Below, piece by piece: positions 1 through 10,238 of a stretch of 64,000 bases of DNA. Under the pieces are notes generated by a model. That model was not told the DNA's origin, made no database searches, and was given only the letters and a program-made list of their open reading frames with translations. This DNA comes from Brachionus manjavacas (taxonomy: Eukaryota > Rotifera > Eurotatoria > Ploima > Brachionidae): positions 496,001 through 560,000 of the forward strand of contig JAHQIY010000022.1 in the NCBI GenBank assembly GCA_019054805.1, given 5' to 3'. Made by a program: the position numbers and the translations under genes. Numbering within the stretch: the stretch's first letter is position 1; each line of letters starts with the position of its first letter.

Positions 1-2660
1 TGATGTCCTTTTTTCGGAAGTCCAAAATTAGACTGCCCAGCTGACCGGCGAAAAGACCTCCATAAAAAGAGTTTGCCATTTTTTTATGTCCTTTTTTTCA
101 AGAGGTCCAAAAATTACTTCCCCATCTTATTGCGAAAATGACCGCGCCATAAAATACAGTTGAATTTTTTCATTGATGTCATTTTTTTCGAGGTCTAAAA
201 ATTACACCCCTAGATTCCCGCGCAAATGATTGAGCCATAAAATACAAATGAATGATTTTTTTGATGTCATTTTTTTTCGAGGTCTAAAAATTACACCCCC
301 AGCTTACCGCGCAAGTGACCGCGCCATAAAAAAAAGTTGAATGATTTTTTTGACGTCTTTTTTTTGGGAGGTCCAAAAATTAGACTGCCCAGATGACGTG
401 GCAAATGACCTCAATTAAAACATTTGAATGATTTTTTTGATGTCCTTTTTTGTAGGTCCAAAAATTTGACTGCCTATCTGACCGGACAAATGACCGCTCC
501 ATAAAAAACAGTTGAATGATTTTTTTGTTGTCTTTTTTTTCGGAAGTCGAAAATTAGACTGCTCAGCTGACCGGGTAAATGACCGCTCCATAAAAAAAGT
601 TTAACCGTTTTTTTAATGTGCTTTTTTTTCGAGGTGCAAAAATTAGACTGCCTATCTGATCGGACAAATGACCGCTCCATAAAAAACAGTTGAATGATTT
701 TTTTGTTGTCTTTTTTTTCGGAAGTCGAAAATTAGACTGCTCAGCTGACCGGGTAAATGACCGCTCCATAAAAAAAGTTTAACCGTTTTTTTAATGTGCT
801 TTTTTTTCGAGGTGCAAAAATTAGACTGCCTATCTGACCGGACAAATGACCGCTCCATAAAAAACAGTTGAATGATTTTTTTGATGTCCTTTTTTTTTTC
901 GGAGGTCCAATAATAAGACTGCCCAGCTTACCGGGCAAATGACCTCAATTAAAACATTTGAATGATTTTTTTGATGTCCTTTTTTTTGAAAGTCCAAAAA
1001 TTTGACTTCCTTTCTGACCGGACAAATGACCGCTCCTTAAGAAACAGTTGAATGATTTTCTTGATGTCCTTTTTTTTCGGAAGTCCAAAATTAGACTGCC
1101 CAGCTGACCGGCGAAAAGACCTCAATAAAAAAAGTTTAACCGTTTTTTTAATGTGCTTTATTTTCGAGGTCCAAAAATTAGACTTCCTAGCTGACCTGAC
1201 AAATCGCTCTATAAAAAAAGAGTTGAATGATTTTTTTGACGTCTTTTTGTTCGGAGGTCCAAAAATAAGACTGCCCAGCTGACCGGGCAAATGACCTTAA
1301 TAAAAACATTTGAATGATTATTTTGATGTCCTTTTTTTTCGGAAGTCGAAAATTAGACTGCTCAGCTTACCGGGCAAATGACCGCTCCTTAAAAAAAACA
1401 GTTGAATGATTTTCTTGATGTCCTTTTTTTTCGGAAGTCCAAAATTAGACTGCCCAGCTGACCGGCGAAAAGACCTCCATAAAAAGAGTTTGCCATTTTT
1501 TTATGTCCTTTTTTTCAAGAGGTCCAAAAATTACTTCCCCATCTTATTGCGAAAATGACCGCGCCATAAAATACAGTTGAATTTTTTCATTGATGTCATT
1601 TTTTTTCGAGGTCTAAAAATTACACCCCTAGATTCCCGCGCAAATGATTGAGCCATAAAATACAAATGAATGATTTTTTTGATGTCATTTTTTGCGAGGT
1701 CCAAAAATTAAACCTTCAGCTTACCGCGCAAATGACCGCGCCATAAAAAAAAGTTGAGTGATTTTTTTGACGTCTTTTTTTGGGAGGTCCAAAAATTAGA
1801 CTGCCCAGATGACGTGGCAAATGACCTCAATTAAAACATTTGAATGATTTTTTTGATGTCCTTTTTTTTGTAGGTCCAAAAATTTGACTGCCTATCTGAC
1901 CGGACAAATGACCGCTCCATAAAAAACAGTTGAATGATTTTTTTGTTGTCTTTTTTTTCGGAAGTCGAAAATTAGACTGCTCAGCTGACCGGGTAAATGA
2001 CCGCTCCATAAAAAAAGTTTAACCGTTTTTTTAATGTGCTTTTTTTCGAGGTGCAAAAATTAGACTGCCTATCTGACCGGACAAATGACCGCTAAATAAA
2101 AAACAGTTGAATGATTTTTTTGTTGTCTTTTTTTTCGGAAGTCGAAAATTAGACTGCTCATCTGACCGTGTAAATGACCGCTCCATAAAAAAAGTTTAAC
2201 CGTTTTTTTAATGTGCTTTTTTTTCGAGGTGCAAAAATTAGACTGCCTATCTGACCGGACAAATGACCGCTCCATAAAAAACAGTTGAATGATTTTTTTG
2301 TTGTCTTTTTTTTTCGGAGGTCCAATAATAAGACTGCCCAGCTTACCGGGCAAATGACCTCAATTAAAACATTTGAATGATTTTTTTGATGTCCTTTTTT
2401 TTGAAAGTCCAAAAATTTGACTTCCTTTCTGACCGGACAAATGACCGCTCCTTAAGAAACAGTTGAATGATTTTCTTGATGTCCTTTTTTCGGAAGTCCA
2501 AAATTAGACTGCCCAGCTGACCGGCGAAAAGACCTCAATAAAAAAAGTTTAACCGTTTTTTTAATGTGCTTTATTTTCGAGGTCCAAAAATTAGACTTCC
2601 TAGCTGACCTGACAAATCGCTCCATAAAAAAAAGGTTGAATGATTTTTTTGATGTCCTAT
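1..2660. repeat. Higher-order repeat of ~1.42 kb (about 16 monomers)
   Basis: The monomer order from 1 is repeated from 1416. Distinctive monomers such as the one with ACTTCCCCATCTTATTGCG (about 107 and 1527) and the TTACACCCCTAGATTCCCG monomer (about 201 and 1620) recur at a 1.415-1.42-kb offset. Similarity is high up to about 2660 and then fades. Within it, a dimer of about 178 bp (474-651, 652-829) is repeated almost exactly. Confidence 0.85.
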
Positions 2661-3377
2661 TTTTTCGGAGGCCCAAAAACATGACTGCATAGCTGACCAG
2701 GCAAATGACCTCCATAAAAGTGTTTGCCCTTTTTTTATGTCCTTTTTTTTAGATGTCCAAAAATTAGACTGCCTAGCTGACCTGACAAACCGCTCCATAA
2801 AGATTTTGCCAGTTTTTTTGATGTCTTTTTTTTTGTAGGTCGAAAAATTAAAATGCCTAGCTTACCGGCGAAATGGATTCTATAAAAAATGTTTGCCAGT
2901 TTTTTTGATTTCCTTTGTTTTCGGAGGCCAAAAAATTAGACTGTCCAGCTGACTGGGCGATAACCCCGCCTAAAAAAAAAGTTGAATGAATATTTAATAT
3001 TCTTTTATTTCTGAGGTTTAAAAATTAGACTGCCAAGCTGACCGGTAAAATAATCCCCCCAAAAAAAGTGTGCATGTTTTTTGATGTCCTTTTATTTGAA
3101 GTCCTCCTTTCGCAGGTCCAAAAATTATACCCCAAGCTGGCCGCGCAAATGACCGCTACATTAAAAACTTTTGAATGATATTTTTGATGTCCTTTTTTTT
3201 CGGAAATCGAAAATTAGACTGCTCAGCTGACCGGGCAAATGACCGCTACATTAAAAAATGTTTGTCCGTTTTTTTAATCTCTTTTGTGTCGGAGGCCATA
3301 AAATTCGACTGCATAGCTGAACGCTCAAATGACCGCGTCTAATAAAAAGTTGAATGATTTTTTTGATGTCCCTTTTT

Positions 3378-3725
3378 TTCGAAGGTCCAAAAATTAGACT
3401 GCCAAACTGACCGTCCAAATGACGTCAATTAAAAAGCTTGTCCGTTTTTTTGATGTTCTTTTTTTTAGGAGGTCCAAAAAATAGACTTCCTAGCTGACCA
3501 GACAAATGAGAGCTCCATTTAAAACATTTGAATTATTTGTTTGATGTCCTTTTTTTCGAAGGTCCAAAAATTAGACTGCCAAACTGACCGTCCAAATGAC
3601 GTCAATTAAAAAGCTTGTCCGTTTTTTTGATGTTCTTTTTTTTAGGAGGTCCAAAAAATAGACTTCCTAGCTGACCAGACAAATGAGAGCTCCATTAAAA
3701 ACATTTGAATTATTTGTTTGATGTC
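3378..3725. repeat. Recent dimer duplication (2 x ~178 bp)
   Basis: A two-monomer block that includes CCAAACTGACCGTCCAAATG and GACCAGACAAATGAGAGC occurs twice in a row with almost no differences, in the more diverged right part of the satellite. This indicates continuing local unequal exchange. Confidence 0.8.
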
Positions 3726-3845
3726 CTTTTTTTTGGAGGTCCAAAAATTTGACTTCCCAGCCGACGGGCCAATTGACCTCCCTTTAAAAAAAAGTTGGCC
3801 TGTTTTTTTGATGTCCTTTTTTTTTTGGAGGTCCAAAAATTACGC

Positions 3846-4339
3846 GTCTGCATCTAGTGCGTGGGATGTTTTGTTGCCGTGTTTATTAGTGCATCGATTA
3901 TTTTTTCAACAAATTGTAAGTTCATCATTTTGATCATTTAAATTAGTTATTTTCTTCGGTAAATTTAAATCTAGTTTCAAAAGAGATCAAATTTCAAAAT
4001 CATCTTATAAACCTTCAAAAACTCTTGTATTTGCAATATTATCATCTTGATTGACAGATTTTACATTATAGAAGTAAATTTATGGATCATTAAAAATTTC
4101 GTCTTCAAATCCAATCGGGTCAAAGTTTTAAGCAATGAAATTGCGATTATAAACAGTTTTCAAAACAAAAATGTTAATTGAATCTTTTAAATTTCAATAT
4201 TTCAAAAAATCTTTATCTGCTTCACCAGTCTAGTCTTTTTATTAAATTACGAATGAAGCATTCTTCCTTATAAGTTCGATTTTAATTGATTTACTCATAA
4301 CATAAATTTTATATAATCAGAAATAATTAACTAAAAATA
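3846..4339. other. Junction between satellite and dispersed repeats
   Basis: The satellite stops within a monomer after CCAAAAATTACGCGTCTG. About 150 bp of sequence not seen elsewhere in the window follows (to about 3990). Then comes a stretch shared with the helicase region of the C and D units. No gene is visible in the unique part. Confidence 0.7.
3996..4275 (-). pseudogene. Pif1-type helicase relic, N-terminal-half fragment
   Basis: This stretch matches the minus-strand segment that lies upstream of the Walker B motif in the C and D units (compare 25640-25910 and 56640-56880), including the DPIRFEDEI / VKSVNQDDNI region in degraded form. It is cut at both ends and contains stops. Just beyond it, about 300 bp present in the D units is missing, so it joins directly to the sequence before 4340. 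Confidence 0.6.
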
Positions 4340-4487
4340 GAATTTTAATAGCAAATCAGAACATTTTTACAGTGAATTTAAATATGAAACAAAATAGGAA
4401 AGGCTTAAAATTTATGAATTTATGTTTAATTAATAAAATTTTTTAAAATGGAAAATTAAATTTAATAATCTAATAAAAAGACTAAAT

Positions 4488-4721
4488 CTAAGAAATAAAT
4501 TTTAAAAATGTGATATAATAATTTTTTGGTCTAAATTCAATGTGATTTTGACTAATTATTGAAAAATAATGACTCTGGTCAAAAAAGCCCCAAATGAAAA
4601 ATTTTGAAGAAATGTTTTTGACTGAATATTTAATTTCAAAGCATACTTTTGATATATCTGAGCTTATTAAGTGAAAATAGCTTGCTAAATCTAAGGATAA
4701 ATTATAAGTTCTCATTTTCAA
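4488..4721 (-). pseudogene. Conserved unknown open segment, 'MRTY' family (U1)
   Basis: A 77-codon open frame starting MKMRTYNLSLDLASYF, with an aromatic-rich stretch around FFIWGFFDQSHYF. No family is recognised. The same frame, with substitutions and small indels, recurs wherever the region upstream of the helicase is found, for example at 32395-32595, 52865-53047, 57448-57666, 60039-60257 and 62838-63056, always on the helicase strand except in the inverted insert at 27171. Several copies shift frame after the WGFFDQSHYF part. Persistence of the frame suggests an ancestral protein segment, possibly the N-terminal part of the same polyprotein as the helicase; this is inference. Confidence 0.4.
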
Positions 4722-4761
4722 TCAAATATACATAGATATTTTATATGACGAACTAAATGCC

Positions 4762-5540
4762 CATATGAAAATGAAGTCATTTTTGAACTTAATCTTTTAC
4801 TAGAGATAAATTTAATCAATTAATTTTTTATTAAATTTAAAAATTTTTAACAAGTAAAATTGTTAAGTTTTTTTTGTAAGTTATATTAAAATTTTACATA
4901 TAGATAAAATTTTATTTTTGGAATTTCTATTCTTATGATATTTGCCATTAGATAAATTTTTTGAATAATGAAAAAAGCATTATTAGAAACCTTTTTTTAA
5001 ATTTTCTGATTCCATAGGCATTGCATTTGTCTATAATTTTAATATAAAATAAAGTTATTAATTATCTTAGTTTATCAATATTATCGAATATTCCGCAAAC
5101 TTTCGTTTAGATTTTTATTTGTTTATATTTAAATTAATCTATAGAAAAATTTTATCAATTTTTGACGATCAGTTTTTTAATTATAATAATTTTTCCATGG
5201 TTAACATTTTACTTTCTAAATTTATATTAAAAAAAAGGAATCTTTTTCGTTTTTAAACATTCTTAAATTTTTCAATCTATAATAACCTAAAATTAAATTT
5301 CTTAATCAAAAATTAATTGTATTTTTTTAATTAGATCTTTGAAAATAATTTTTGTTCGAAAATAGTTTTATTTTAAATTGCTTTTACTCGGTATTATTAA
5401 CTCTTTGTCCTTTTTCAGCTTGTGCCACTCAAACGATTCCGTAACACGTAACACAGATGGAGTAAAGCATCTTCTTTATCTCAATTTAAAACAAAACTGT
5501 TTAACCATCCAATGAGACCGAACGATATGTCTTAAATAGG
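4762..5540. repeat. Segment inverted relative to C units (24660-25345)
   Basis: Read on the minus strand, this stretch follows the plus-strand sequence of 24660-25345. The shared block runs from the TCATTGGA / ACGATTC box (5424-5530 here, 24690-24760 there) to the TTTATCTCTAGTAAAA box (4795-4812 here, about 25305 there). It is joined at about 4762 to the MRTY segment, so the two lie in an orientation not found in the C units. The same inverted block recurs in U2 (about 13953-14730). No protein could be assigned to it. Confidence 0.75.
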
Positions 5541-7160
5541 CTGTATACATTTTATAAAAAACATGTAATCAACAACAAAAATCAAATTTTTAAAATATTA
5601 AAAAAATAATTTTTTATTTTATCGACATGTAATTCAGGACATGATAAAAAATTAATTTTTTATATGTGCTGTCTGCATTAGAGAAATATTAAAAATATTG
5701 GTTGATATTTATTTACTTATTGAATTTAATTAACCTCCTTTAAGGATTATTAAAAAATAAAAATAAAATTTTTTTGCGTTTTTGTGTTTTTTTAAAAAAT
5801 GAAAAATAATTATAATATTGATATAATAGTAATTGTCTATAACGTTGAATATTTTAAGTTGATTTAATTCAATGGGATTTATTTTATGCTGTTAATGCGA
5901 AATTGATCATTTCACATAGAATAAAAAAATGGTATCAAATTTTTTTTTTTTTTTATTTTACTGATTCAAAAAAAAATATTGACTTATATTTATTTTTTAC
6001 ACAATTGGTTGAATTTTTTTAAGTGATAAAAAAAATATTGAATATTATTATTATTATTATTTTTTTTTGTATCTTAAAAAATAACGCCACTTGAGTGATT
6101 AAGAATAAAAAAAAGAGTTATGATAAAATAAAATTGTCGAAAAAATTTATTAATCAAGATGTTAAATTTGATATCATTTTTTATTTTTATTTAGAAGCAG
6201 AAAATTGTTTTTAGAACATCAAAAAATTTAAGTCTAATTTTTTATTTAAAACGATTTTATCAAAAATTTTTTCTATTTAAAAAATACTTTTGTTTTTGTT
6301 CGAAAGATAAATTTATCTTATAATAGCTTTTAAACTTATAATGCTAGACGCCTTTTTCTTTCAGTTTGGTCCGACCAAAAAATAATGGCTTAATAAAGGC
6401 TTTATCTAAATCTAGCAAATGCTTGAGTTTCCATTCTTTTAATATAACTCCTATCTGATTCACTTTCCAAATCAATCATTTTAGAATATGTTGAAAAAAT
6501 TATGTTATTTTTCGAAATAATTCTTTAATCAAAAAAGTTTTTTTAATTAAAAAATTTATTTTAAATCCATAAAGTACCCATCAAATCTTCTTTTTTCTTT
6601 TAATTGATTAATCCTTAACTAAGTCTCTGAATACGTCTGTTTAGTGGCTTAAAAATCAGGCAGATAGTTAAAGATGAGAGCATGATGATGAAAATTCATT
6701 CCAATTAAATTGAAAAATTTTACATCCAATAGCTTTTAATTTATTATTATTTATTTATTAAGTAAATACCCCGAGGGTGATGTAAAAAAAATTTAAAAAA
6801 AATATATTTTTGTCTTTCTAAATAAATTTAAATAATTTAATTTCACTAAATTTAATTTATTTCAAAATAACGCTAGACTCGGCGATGATAAAATTAAAAA
6901 TAAAGAAACAATTATGTTTTTAGAATTTTAAAGTTAAGTTTTTTCCTCAAATCAAGAGGCATAGTTGATAGATAAAAATAAAAAATGGATAGTTTATATT
7001 ACATAGTTTTTTCATTTTTAAAAAGTAAACAAAAAAAAATAACAATATTAAAAATTATAAATTTAAAGAATAAAATAGAATTTTTTAATAATTGTGTATA
7101 AAAATTGATTTAAAAATTGAATTAAAAATTATTATTATTTATTTGATTTATCTGTGTCGA
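5541..7160. other. A+T-rich interval without a recognisable gene
   Basis: Long A and T runs, a short ATT microsatellite near 6044-6060 and scattered stops. The only protein-like stretch is the minus-strand frame at 6402-6479. The interval recurs in U2. Confidence 0.6.
6402..6479 (-). pseudogene. Short protein-like relic, unknown
   Basis: A 25-codon minus-strand frame starting MIDLESESDRSYIKRM and rich in charged residues, unlike the surrounding low-complexity DNA. Past the TAA the same frame continues with further plausible protein sequence (SDQTERKRRLALL) to about 6340. No family is recognised. It may be an exon of the zinc-finger gene that starts upstream on the same strand. Confidence 0.25.
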
Positions 7161-7167
7161 GCTAAAG

Positions 7168-7390
7168 GGAATTGTGAATTTTGGTACAGAAATCCAAAAG
7201 GGTCTTGCCTGTTATGTGACCAGTGACTTTATGTTGATTTGTTTACCAGGTATTTTTCTGACTGTTCATATATTCACATGTGACCAGGCGATATTATTAT
7301 TAAAATAATGAATTTTTTTAAAAAAATTTTATTATTTAAGTGACCAGTTATTAAATTTATATGACCAGTTTTTTTAATTACGTGACCAAT
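7168..7390. repeat. Terminal-repeat remnant plus cluster of TGACCAG boxes
   Basis: GGAATTGTGAATTTTGGTAC at 7168 matches the outer end of the foldback element at 10237. Within the next 220 bp the heptamer TGACCAG occurs at about 7217, 7281, 7341 and 7363, with TGACCAA at 7383, all on the plus strand. Such spaced short repeats can be subterminal transposase-binding sites or simply a degenerate short tandem family. Confidence 0.45.
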
Positions 7391-7408
7391 TTGTATATTA
7401 TTTTAAAA

Positions 7409-7665
7409 TTATAAAAATTCAATAAAAAAGTATTTATGCATTTTTGCGATGTGTTGCTTTACACCACGCTCATTTTTGCAGACTGTGTCGCTTCAGAAGC
7501 AATTGTAGCTTTTTTTATTAAATACTTAGACTTTTTTTGGCTTAATTTTTTCCCTTTTTTGTTTATCGTTAACATTTTTATGATTATTTGAATCAGAACT
7601 GTTGATTTTATCCTCATGAATTATATTTCGATTATCAACTTCTTCAAAAAAGCCCAATATGAATT
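7409..7665 (-). pseudogene. C2H2 zinc-finger gene relic, most 3' segment (U1)
   Basis: Open minus-strand segment that follows an AG acceptor-like ATATTAG at 7666 and ends at TAA 7409. It begins FILGFFEEVDNRN, continues through a lysine/asparagine-rich stretch and ends in a finger-like module, CKNERGVKQHIAKMHKY, next to YNCF. The spacing is that of C-x2-C-x12-H-x4-H, but the second Cys is Ser (AGC) and is preceded by TGA, and there is a TAA after KPKKV. The GV-x2-H-x4-H pattern is typical of C2H2 fingers. It is probably the last exon of the gene whose other pieces lie at 7969-9106. Dead in this copy. Confidence 0.55.
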
Positions 7666-7968
7666 CTAATATTAATATTTAAAATTTTTTTAAATCTAGT
7701 CAATACAAGTCTACAAATTAAAGAAAAAATAGTTAATTTCTCATCAAATTTATGGAAAAAATAATCGAATAAAGTATATATTTTAATTTTAGTTTTTCCA
7801 TTTAAAGGTAAATTAAAAGATAAAATATAGATTTCATTCCATTTTCTAATGTTAAATTCAAATTTAATTCAAAAAATATATTATTGATCAAAATATCACT
7901 TCTTATCCCAATTAAAAAAATAAAACATTTTAAAATTATTTTAATATAAAATTTATTAAAAAAAAAAA

Positions 7969-8502
7969 TTAATGCTTTTGTCTAAGTTTATGCATTATTA
8001 AACTTTGTAAACATAAAAATTTTTGGCAACATTTTTTACAAAATATATTTGAGTTTTCGAAAGATTAATTATCTTTCCTATGATTTATTAAATAGTGCGC
8101 TTTCAACTCATTCATAGCCTCATCTTTTGATCTATTTTTTTTGTACTGATTACTTCTTGATGACGGATGCTGATGTCTTTTTAATTCATCAACTAAGTTT
8201 TTTCTGGTTTCACATGTTAATTCAGTTAATCTAAATCGGATAGTCGCTGTACAGTCTTTGCATTATTCTTTACACCAATTATTATCAATTTTTTCTTCTA
8301 AATCATCCAAATTCGATAATACAATGCTCAACTCTTGCGTGGCATTTATTTCGCAATTTTGATTTGTTTGCAAAGAACGTAGATTTTTTTTTAGCATTTT
8401 TGTTTTTCTAATTATATTTGGAAGCTTTGGTTCTATTACTTTTTTTTCTATCGTTGTACTAACTAATTTATTATTTATTATATTCTGTAATGAATCTCTG
8501 TA
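7969..8502 (-). pseudogene. Multi-finger C2H2 gene relic, central segment (U1)
   Basis: One minus-strand frame runs 178 codons with only two internal TAA codons, after a possible acceptor (TTGGTTTAG at 8503). In order: a lysine-rich N part containing MLKKNLRSLQTNQN; a Cys-rich part with CKDCTATIRFRLTELTC; a degenerate finger ending LKAHYLINH, whose two Cys positions now read Tyr and Asn; and an intact finger, FCKKCCQKFLCLQSLIMHK followed by LRQKH (C-x2-C-x12-H-x5-H). Both TAA codons are shared with U2, so they predate the duplication. The family beyond C2H2 is not recognised. Confidence 0.6.
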
Positions 8503-8512
8503 CTAAACCAAT

Positions 8513-8560
8513 TTTGAAATACGCAAATCTGAAACTATTACACTGCGAAGTTTGCGTCAT
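8513..8560. other. Short hairpin
   Basis: ACGCAAA and TTTGCGT flank a 23-bp loop at about 8521-8557. The hairpin overlaps the 3' end of the 95-codon segment. Its role, if any, is unknown. Confidence 0.3.
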
Positions 8561-8822
8561 TATTAAAAAAGTTGTAATAATTTGTGATATTTTTTACTTT
8601 TGTAAAAGATAAGTTAGCTTCAAAATTGGTAAAATTGACAACAAAGGAAAGAGTTTGGATTAGTTTAAGTTTTTTAATATTTTGTCGATAAATATTTGAA
8701 ATTAGTTGATTTTTGTTAATTTCATCAGCAATATCTTGAGAGCAAGTTAATTTTTTAACCAGAGATTTTTGATTTATAAAATTAGAAACAGCGGTATCAG
8801 CCCAAATAGTGTATTTTTTGTT
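8538..8822 (-). pseudogene. Open 95-codon segment of the same minus-strand gene (U1)
   Basis: A stop-free frame of 95 codons without its own ATG, ending at TAA-TAG. It starts NKKYTIWADTAVSNF and includes LVKKLTCSQDIADEIN and KLIQTLSFVVNFTN. Its composition is protein-like and it lies between the segments at 8915-9106 and 7969-8502, consistent with an internal exon. IWADTAVSNFIN faintly resembles the second-aspartate region (W-[ST/A]-D-x-x-x-x-F-x-N) of DDE-type transposases; this is a weak guess. No known protein is claimed. Confidence 0.45.
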
Positions 8823-8914
8823 TCAATTTTTTTGAAAAAATCTAAATTTCTTAAAAATCTACTAAAATTATTAGAAAAAAATTATAGAAAACAAGCAAAA
8901 ATTACTTAAAGTTT

Positions 8915-9106
8915 TTAAACTACTTCTGCTCCAGTTTCGCTGTTCTGCAAACAAGAAATCAAATCAATATTCATGCACTCAACAGTATCATTTTTTTTGA
9001 AATAAATCCCAAAACCAAATAAAGTTCTTGATACTTGGTTTCTGTATTCAATACTAGGCTGCCATGGACTAAGAACTTTAATTAATAAATATAAATAAAA
9101 GCGGAT
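8915..9106 (-). pseudogene. Open 63-codon segment of the same minus-strand gene (U1)
   Basis: Stop-to-stop minus-strand frame with clear protein character: SPWQPSIEYRNQVSRTLFGF, then YFKKNDTVECMNIDLISCLQ, then NSETGAEVV and TAA. The terminal GCAGAAGTAGTT could contain a GT donor. The alternating hydrophobic stretch VECMNIDLIS may be a beta strand. Together with 8538-8822 it suggests a larger catalytic or structural domain upstream of the zinc fingers. Function unknown. Confidence 0.45.
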
Positions 9107-9276
9107 TCAAAGCTTTTTCTCATTTCAAATTATTAGAGATTATGAGTTACATAATTTCAGTTAATTTAATTTATATAAATAAATAAAAATAATTACTAAA
9201 ACCGATTGCGGCTTGCATCAATAGAAAAAAAACGAGTCATTCGAGAATAAATGGAAGGATAAACCCGTTATTTGCA

Positions 9277-9656
9277 TTATTTTGGATCTAAAAAATAGTG
9301 GTTTTGTGAATTTCGAATAAATTCGAACAAAAATTTTTCAATTTTTAAATTAAGAATAAACTTAATAAAAGATATTAGAAAAAATACTTTAACATACCGT
9401 AAACTCATGCATACTACTCTAAGAGTAAAAGAATTTTGACTTTTGCTGCAATTGAAAACAAGAAAAATTCTTTTAAAATAAAAAAGTTGCACTTTCTTTC
9501 AACAATCTCAATTCTTGAATTTTTTATTTTATTTAATTTTAAATCTAAAAAATGACGAATTTTGTTCAATTTGTATTCGATATTAATAAAACCAGTTATT
9601 ATTGCAGGTATTATGTTTATCTTGAAATTGATACTTAAATTCGAAGCAAGTCTCAA
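9277..9656 (-). pseudogene. Overlapping open frames, doubtful coding relic
   Basis: Two overlapping minus-strand frames (9414-9656, 80 codons; 9277-9492, 71 codons) rich in Ile, Leu, Phe, Lys and Asn. They recur unchanged in U2 (18610-18852 and 18473-18688), but this follows from the recent duplication. Composition mostly reflects A+T bias. They lie directly upstream of the zinc-finger gene segments and could include its 5' exons. No family is recognised. Confidence 0.2.
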
Positions 9657-9674
9657 AATTCTTAGTCAAGATAG

Positions 9675-10175
9675 AGTGGTGATTTGTAAATAGTATTTTA
9701 TAAAATTTCGGGTTAATTAAAGTGATTTAACTTATCATTAATGAAATTCTAAAAACGTAAATTCACGTAAAATATTGTAAATTCTTAAAAGCCAAATACA
9801 AATAATTTACCTAAATAATCGATATTTAAGGTTATTCAATTAAAAGGAAAGAAAATTGCCAACATTTTTTAAAAAAATCAATACATTTTCTGCAAAGTTA
9901 ATAATTCTGAAAGGATTTTGTAAAATTTGGTAAAAACTGAGAAAAAGAAAAGAAAAAAAATTTGAATGAACTTTTAAAAGAATGATTTTTTTTTAAATTT
10001 ACTTTCTTACTGGATTAACTTTAAATATCGATTATTATGGCAGATTTTTGGTTTTTGACTTTTAAGAATTTCAGACATTTCACGTGAATTAAAGAAATTA
10101 CAATTTAATTAAAATTTAGTTAAATCACGTGAATTAACATGAAATATTACGATATCCTCGTATCAAATCACCACT
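9675..10175. mobile_element. Foldback / MITE-like element A (U1)
   Basis: About 500 bp bounded by AGTGGTGATTTG and CAAATCACCACT. The arms are imperfect inverted repeats of about 170 bp: TTCACGTGA, ATTCTTAAAAG and AATCGATATTTAA in the left arm have complements in the right arm in mirrored order. The A-rich centre (about 9850-10010) has no coding capacity. No clear target-site duplication was found. A non-autonomous DNA element is the simplest reading. Confidence 0.6.
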
Positions 10176-10238
10176 GCATATTACAATTTTATTTGAAAAA
10201 AAATTACCTAGCTAGAATAAAATTTGACATAACTGAGG

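Larger units (their letters stand above)
1..3845. repeat. 89-bp minisatellite array, about 43 monomers
   Basis: Tandem monomers recur every 89 bp, shown by equivalent positions at 474, 563, 652 and 741. Each monomer has a T-rich half (about TTTTTTTGATGTCC followed by a T run) and a more complex half containing AGACTGCCCAGCTGACCGGG and a CCATAAAAA box. GCCC and GGGC flank the AGCTGACC core and could form a short hairpin. The open frames of 60-113 codons across the array are products of the repeat, since 89 is not a multiple of 3 and the frame rotates from monomer to monomer. The array is probably cut by the window's left edge. Monomers after about 2660 are more diverged than those before. Confidence 0.95.

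Noticed and set aside
474..2798. Long minus-strand frames such as MERSFVRSDRQSN... repeated through the left 3 kb
   Set aside because: They are frames of the 89-bp satellite. The protein repeats only because the DNA does; the frame rotates every monomer and there is no independent coding signal.
1..3845. CRISPR array
   Set aside because: Repeats are contiguous 89-bp monomers without unique spacers, no cas-like genes are present, and the genome is eukaryotic.
7969..8502. Alternative genetic code with TAA/TAG read as glutamine
   Set aside because: Some in-frame TAA/TAG codons would fit Gln (also CAG/TAG between BAF copies). But TGA also interrupts conserved codons, and AAA/TAA alternate at a Lys position in the C2H2 copies (LDKITS against LD-TAA-ITS), as expected for decay.
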